From Pseudomonas sp. PA27(2017) (GTDB lineage: Bacteria; Pseudomonadota; Gammaproteobacteria; Pseudomonadales; Pseudomonadaceae), in NCBI RefSeq assembly GCF_001945445.1, contig NZ_MSXW01000046.1:1-64000 (forward strand): a stretch of 64,000 nt of DNA. The letters run 5' to 3'. Below, in pieces: positions 59,729 to 64,000 of this stretch. Made by a program: the position numbers and the translations under genes. Every line of letters begins with the position of its first letter. The stretch's first letter is position 1. The notes beneath the pieces are model-generated. The model saw only the letters and a program-made list of their open reading frames with translations, did not search any database and was not told the origin of the DNA.

Positions 59729-62188
59729 TCAGACCTGGCGGTCACCCTCGATCATCTCGTGAATGCGGTTGGCGATCGCCTGCATGGTGAAGGGCTTGGT
59801 CAACAGGCGCATACCCGGCTCCAGATGGCCGTTGCCGATCACCGAGTTCTCCGCATAGCCGGTGATGAACAGCACCTTCAGATCCGGCCGCTCCAGACGA
59901 GCCAGATCGGCCAGTTGCCGGCCGTTCATGCCGCCGGGCAGGCCGACGTCGGTGACCAGCAGATCGATGCGGGCATCCGACTGCAGAATTCGCAAACCTG
60001 ACGCACCGTCACCGGCTTCCAGGGTGGTGTAACCCAAGCCCTCGAGCACTTCCATGACCAGCATGCGAATGGCCGGCTCATCGTCGACGACCATCACCGT
60101 TTCACGGCCGGCACTCTGCTCGTCGGCTTCCGGCTCGGCGGGCTCGGCGTCCACCTCGTCACTGCCGTAGAGGCGCGGCAGGTACAGGCACATGGTGGTG
60201 CCCTGGCCCACCTCGGAATAGATGCACACCTGGCCCCCGGACTGGCGTACGAAGCCGTAGACCATCGACAGCCCCAGGCCGGTGCCCTCGCCTATCGGCT
60301 TGGTGGTGAAGAACGGCTCGAAGGCGTGCTCGATCACTTCCTCGCTCATGCCGGTGCCGGTGTCCGTCACGCACAGCGACACGTACTGGCCCGGCGGCAC
60401 GTTGCGGCCGCGCGCCGCGTAGTCGTCGATCCACTTGTTGGCGGTCTCGATGGTCAGCCGACCGCCCTGAGGCATGGCATCGCGAGCGTTGAGGCACAGA
60501 TTGAGCAAGGCGTTTTCCAGCTGCGGGCCGTCGATGAAGCTCGACCATAGCCCCGCAGCCAACACCACTTCAGTGGTGATGTGCGGGCCGACGCTGCGGC
60601 GCACCAGCTCTTCCATGCCGGTGACCAGGCGATTGACGTTGGTCGGCTTGGGGTCCAGGGTCTGCCGGCGCGAGAACGCCAATAGTCGATGGGTCAGCGA
60701 TGCGGCACGCCGCGCCGCGCTCTGCGCCGCACTGACATAGCGATCGAGATCGCCCAGGCGCCCCTGGCCGAGGCGCATCTGCAGCAGCTCCAGCGAACCA
60801 CTGATGCTGGTCAACAGGTTGTTGAAGTCGTGAGCGATGCCACCGGTCAGCTGGCCTACCGCTTCCATTTTCTGCGACTGACGCAGGGCGTCCTCGACCA
60901 CCCGCAGGCGCTCCTGCTCCTGCAGCCGCTCGGTGATGTCGTAGACGAACTGGTAGGCGCCGATCTGCCGGCCTTCGGTATCGTTCAAGCGGCTGAAATG
61001 CATCTCGAAATGGCGGGTTCCCTGCTCGTTGTCCAACGGCACCACCACCTCGAACTCTTCACCGGCCAGCGCACGTTGCCAGGGGCCGAGCACGGCTTCG
61101 AGGTGTTCGGGCTGATCCTTGAGGGCCTCCTGAAAGTTCTCGCCGATCTGCGGGCGGGCGCCGAACACCCGCTCGTATTCGCGCATGCCCGAGCCATTGA
61201 TGGCGATCCAGCGGTAGTCGAAGCCCATGATGAAGATCAGCGCGTCGGCACTGTCCACCACGCCGGCCAGCACGCGACGCGCCTCGTTGGCATCGCGTAC
61301 CCGCGCTTCCAGGGTTTCGTTGAGCTGGCGCAGCGACTCCTCGGCCTGCTTGCGCTGGGTGATGTCCTGAAACAGCACCGCTACCTGCTTACGGCTGGCG
61401 GGGCCGACGCGAAAGGCACTGATTTCCAGGTGCCGGCCGGTGGCGACCAGTTCCTGCTCGAAGCGAATCGACTCGCCGGTGTGCAGCACATGGGCATAGC
61501 GTTCGACCCAGCTGTCGGCTTCCTCGCCGACCATCTCGCGCAGTTTCTGCCCGACCACGTTACGGATGCCGGCGTGCTCGGCGTAAGCCGGATTGGCTTC
61601 GATATGCACGTAATCGCTGAGCGGGCCGTGAGGGCCATCGAAGAATTCGATGACGCAGAACCCTTCATCCATGGTGTTGAACAGGAATTCGTAGCGCTCA
61701 CGTTCCTGGGCGAAGGCATGCTCGACGCGGCGCTGCTCGGCGACGTCGATTTCCTGAATGAACAGGCCTTCGACCCGCCCCTGGGCATCGAACTGCGGCT
61801 GGTAGCTGAAATCCAGCTGCTGCCCAGGCCGGCCCGGCACCTCGAAATTGCGGGCACGCACCGCACGGCCGCGCCGATAGGCCTCTTCGAGCAGATCGAT
61901 GAATCGCCGCGCCATACGCCCACCCAGCACCTCCCGCGCCGGTTGACCGATCACCTCGCCGAGGCCCAGCAGACGCTGGTAAGCCGGGTTGATGGACTCG
62001 AACCGCAAGTCGGCGCCGCGCAACACGGCCATGGCGGCCGGCGCCTGCTCGAAGATCTGCCCGAAGTGTTCTACGCCAGCCGTGCCCAGGCCGGTGCCAG
62101 CAGCAGCCAGACGGGCCTTGAGATCGGCATTCTCTGCCTCGAGCGTCTGCAACCGCTGCCGAAGCGCTTCGGCGTCATCAGATATCAC
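59729..62188 (-). CDS. Hybrid sensor histidine kinase with three PAS domains
   Basis: 819 residues from a GTG at 62188 (a TTG at 62200 is possible; neither has a good ribosome site). Short coiled coil, then PAS domains at about 40-155, 165-285 and 305-425, then His453 in GGIAHDFNNLLTSISG, an ATPase domain with GEGTGLGLSMVYGFVRQ, and a C-terminal receiver with Asp747 (LVTDVGLPGG) and TKPF lysine. Soluble. The second PAS is joined by EANPAYAEHAG, typical of PAS-4. Upstream is a chemoreceptor on the same strand. Confidence 0.88.
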   Translation of the reverse strand: MISDDAEALRQRLQTLEAENADLKARLAAAGTGLGTAGVEHFGQIFEQAPAAMAVLRGADLRFESINPAYQRLLGLGEVIGQPAREVLGGRMARRFIDLLEEAYRRGRAVRARNFEVPGRPGQQLDFSYQPQFDAQGRVEGLFIQEIDVAEQRRVEHAFAQERERYEFLFNTMDEGFCVIEFFDGPHGPLSDYVHIEANPAYAEHAGIRNVVGQKLREMVGEEADSWVERYAHVLHTGESIRFEQELVATGRHLEISAFRVGPASRKQVAVLFQDITQRKQAEESLRQLNETLEARVRDANEARRVLAGVVDSADALIFIMGFDYRWIAINGSGMREYERVFGARPQIGENFQEALKDQPEHLEAVLGPWQRALAGEEFEVVVPLDNEQGTRHFEMHFSRLNDTEGRQIGAYQFVYDITERLQEQERLRVVEDALRQSQKMEAVGQLTGGIAHDFNNLLTSISGSLELLQMRLGQGRLGDLDRYVSAAQSAARRAASLTHRLLAFSRRQTLDPKPTNVNRLVTGMEELVRRSVGPHITTEVVLAAGLWSSFIDGPQLENALLNLCLNARDAMPQGGRLTIETANKWIDDYAARGRNVPPGQYVSLCVTDTGTGMSEEVIEHAFEPFFTTKPIGEGTGLGLSMVYGFVRQSGGQVCIYSEVGQGTTMCLYLPRLYGSDEVDAEPAEPEADEQSAGRETVMVVDDEPAIRMLVMEVLEGLGYTTLEAGDGASGLRILQSDARIDLLVTDVGLPGGMNGRQLADLARLERPDLKVLFITGYAENSVIGNGHLEPGMRLLTKPFTMQAIANRIHEMIEGDRQV

Positions 62189-62357
62189 GATAGATCCCAA
62201 GCTGGCAGAGAAAGGAGGCGGAGCGAGGCGCCATTGAAGCCTGTCTGGTGGTTTTTTGCTACCGGCCCGCCATTTAAATTCACAGCTGGCCGCAGTGCTC
62301 CGTGGCTGGGGTGACGCGCGGTTGCCCGCGCGCCAATGCCCGCTCAGCGGTGGTGTT

Positions 62358-64000
62358 TCACGCCAGTTTGAAGCGGTTGACCTGGGCTTGCAGGTCGGCG
62401 CCCAGGCGCGCCAGATCGATGCTGGCAGCCGAAGTTTCCTCGGTAGCCGCCGACGACTGCTCGGCCACGTCGCGGATGCTCGACACGCTGCGATTGATCT
62501 CCTCGGCCACCGAACTCTGCTGCTCGGCGGCAGTGGCGATCTGCTGGTTCATCTGCTGGATTTCCGAGACTGCCGCATTGATCGCGCTCAGGGCGCCGTT
62601 GGCCTGCTTGGCCGCGTGCACGGTGGTTTCCGCCTGGGCGCAGCTCTGCCCCATCATGGCCACGGCTTTCTCAGCGCCGCTCTGCAGATTGCTGATCAAG
62701 CCCTCGATCTGCTCGGTGGACTCCTGGGTACGCCGCGCCAGGGCGCGAACCTCATCGGCCACCACGGCGAAACCGCGACCCGACTCACCAGCCCGCGCTG
62801 CCTCGATGGCCGCGTTGAGGGCCAGCAGGTTGGTCTGTTCGGCGATACCCTTGATCACGTCGAGCACGGTGCCAATGTTGCCGCTGTCATGTTTGAGCGA
62901 CTCGATGGCGTGGGCCGAATCCTCGATGGACACGGCCAGTTTCTCGATACGCGCCACCGCCTGCTGCACGGTCTGCTGGCCTTCCTGGGTCTGCTCGTCG
63001 GCGTTGCGGGCGTATTCGGCGGCCGATTCGGCGTTGCGCGCCACGTCCAGCACGGTAGCGGTCATCTCGTTCATGGCGGTGGCCACCTGCTCGGTTTCCA
63101 TGCGTTGCTGAGCCACCCCGGCGCTGGTCTGTTCCGTCACCGCAGACAACTCCTCGGCCGCCGTGGCCAATTGCGCAACGCCGTTGCCCAGGCGCCCCAG
63201 TAGATCGCGCAGGCTCTGGGTCATGTCCTGCATGGCCTGCATCAGTTGGCCCAGTTCGTCGTGGCGATCCGGCACGATATCGGCGGACAAGTCGCCATTG
63301 GCCACCTGCTTGGCCACACCGACCACACGCTGCAGCGGGCCGACGATCAGGCGGGTGATCAACAGCGCGCACAGCACACCAAGGACGAAGGCGATGGCGG
63401 CGGCACTGAATAGCAGTGTCTTGGCATTGCTGGCGTCGCTGTTGAGCAAACCGAACTGAAGCGCCAGGGCCTGGTTCGAGGAGTCCGCAACCTGACGGGC
63501 GCGCTGGGTCATGTCGTTTTCGGTGGTGGCGTAATCGGCAACTGCCTTGCGCATGTTGCCGAACTGTTCGTTGTACTGCTGCAACTGGACCAGCGCGGCT
63601 TCGACATCCGCCTGGTCATCGGGGTTGCCTAGCGAGCGAGTGAGGATCAGGCCCTTTTGCTGCAGCGACGCGAAATGCTGCTGCAGCAACGTGGCGTATT
63701 GCTCGTCCTTGCGCAGCAGAAAGTCTTTTTCCCGACGGCGTGCCTCGAGCAGCTCCACGGCCAGTGCATTGGCCTGGTTGGCTTGATCGAGCACATCGAT
63801 ACTGGCCTGATCCCCCGTCAGACGAATTTGCTCGACGGCCGCCTTGCGCAGACGCTCTTCCAGGGATGAGAACTTCTCAAGGGCGGCCCGCGCCGCGTTT
63901 TCCATGGCCGCCTGCGCCGAATGACTGTTCGCGGTGGCCTGTTTGAGGCTCAGCAGCTCATCTCGGTAGCCCTGCACATCGCCCTGAATCTTGCGCATCA
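62358..64000 (-). CDS. Methyl-accepting chemotaxis protein, 5' end outside window
   Basis: At least 547 residues; the start and first membrane helix lie beyond the window edge. The visible N-terminal 190 residues are long helices (ELLEARRREKDFLLRKDEQY) that match the helical bimodular (HBM) ligand domain used for organic acids in Pseudomonas receptors. Then a membrane helix (LLFSAAAIAFVLGVLCALLITRL), HAMP and the signalling domain with EQTNLLALNAAIEAARAGESGRG. Unlike the tandem receptors it is not a dCache receptor. The in-frame ATG at 63998 is internal. Confidence 0.9.
   Translation of the reverse strand, partial: MRKIQGDVQGYRDELLSLKQATANSHSAQAAMENAARAALEKFSSLEERLRKAAVEQIRLTGDQASIDVLDQANQANALAVELLEARRREKDFLLRKDEQYATLLQQHFASLQQKGLILTRSLGNPDDQADVEAALVQLQQYNEQFGNMRKAVADYATTENDMTQRARQVADSSNQALALQFGLLNSDASNAKTLLFSAAAIAFVLGVLCALLITRLIVGPLQRVVGVAKQVANGDLSADIVPDRHDELGQLMQAMQDMTQSLRDLLGRLGNGVAQLATAAEELSAVTEQTSAGVAQQRMETEQVATAMNEMTATVLDVARNAESAAEYARNADEQTQEGQQTVQQAVARIEKLAVSIEDSAHAIESLKHDSGNIGTVLDVIKGIAEQTNLLALNAAIEAARAGESGRGFAVVADEVRALARRTQESTEQIEGLISNLQSGAEKAVAMMGQSCAQAETTVHAAKQANGALSAINAAVSEIQQMNQQIATAAEQQSSVAEEINRSVSSIRDVAEQSSAATEETSAASIDLARLGADLQAQVNRFKLA

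Noticed and set aside
60689..62314. 541-codon plus-strand frame
   Set aside because: Antisense to the three-PAS hybrid kinase.
1..64000. tRNA, rRNA, prophage or integrative element
   Set aside because: No cloverleaf, rRNA, integrase, phage structural gene or attachment repeat was recognised.

Overview
This 64 kb window looks like chromosomal DNA of a Pseudomonas-type gammaproteobacterium. It is GC-rich and densely coded, carries REP/REPIN-like repeats between genes, and holds a typical Pseudomonas gene set: ahpC-ahpF, fabV, a DUF1652 protein, a FAN1-type nuclease, acetylpolyamine amidohydrolase with a polyamine-binding protein, and several chemoreceptors. No prophage, plasmid functions, rRNA, tRNA or CRISPR array was seen. 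The species cannot be named from the sequence alone.

Layout. 1-780 holds a long imperfect inverted-repeat element without a credible gene. 781-4398 (minus) is a three-gene surface-polysaccharide operon: nitroreductase-like protein, flippase, pyruvyl transferase. 4794-9710 (minus) is a signalling operon: PAS histidine kinase, double-domain KaiC-like ATPase, single-domain response regulator, hybrid kinase. Divergent from it, 9861-13870 encodes a FAN1-like VRR-NUC nuclease overlapping a helicase that joins a PD-(D/E)XK nuclease to an XPD/DinG-type iron-sulfur helicase. 14025-16220 has two unknown proteins and an M14 cytosolic carboxypeptidase. 16595-18958 is ahpF and ahpC with a candidate OxyR site. 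19151-26000 is mostly transporters and small enzymes. 26223-31021 has uppP, an AraC regulator, acetylpolyamine amidohydrolase and a polyamine-binding protein. 31022-34486 is a Mn/Fe-type ABC importer behind a Fur-like palindrome.

34896-38977 is a tandem pair of 647-residue Cache chemoreceptors that share a nearly identical signalling half. 39397-42328 is an amine or amino-acid oxidation cluster: ornithine-cyclodeaminase-like protein, RidA-family protein, FAD oxidase. 42393-54772 mixes metabolic genes (Gfo/Idh/MocA, FabV, isochorismatase-like hydrolase, PRISE-type reductase with a divergent HxlR regulator), transporters (SulP, AGCS, LysE), an EAL phosphodiesterase and an orphan periplasmic binding protein. 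54895-64000 has two more hybrid kinases, DUF1652, a 58-residue KGG-repeat protein in an AT-rich stretch, DoxX, Nudix, and a chemoreceptor cut by the window edge.

The dominant theme is sensing: four kinases of the H-D-F-N-N class, three chemoreceptors, a KaiC module and a c-di-GMP phosphodiesterase. The strongest candidates for an incompletely described system are the KaiC/kinase/receiver operon and the overlapping nuclease plus nuclease-helicase pair.
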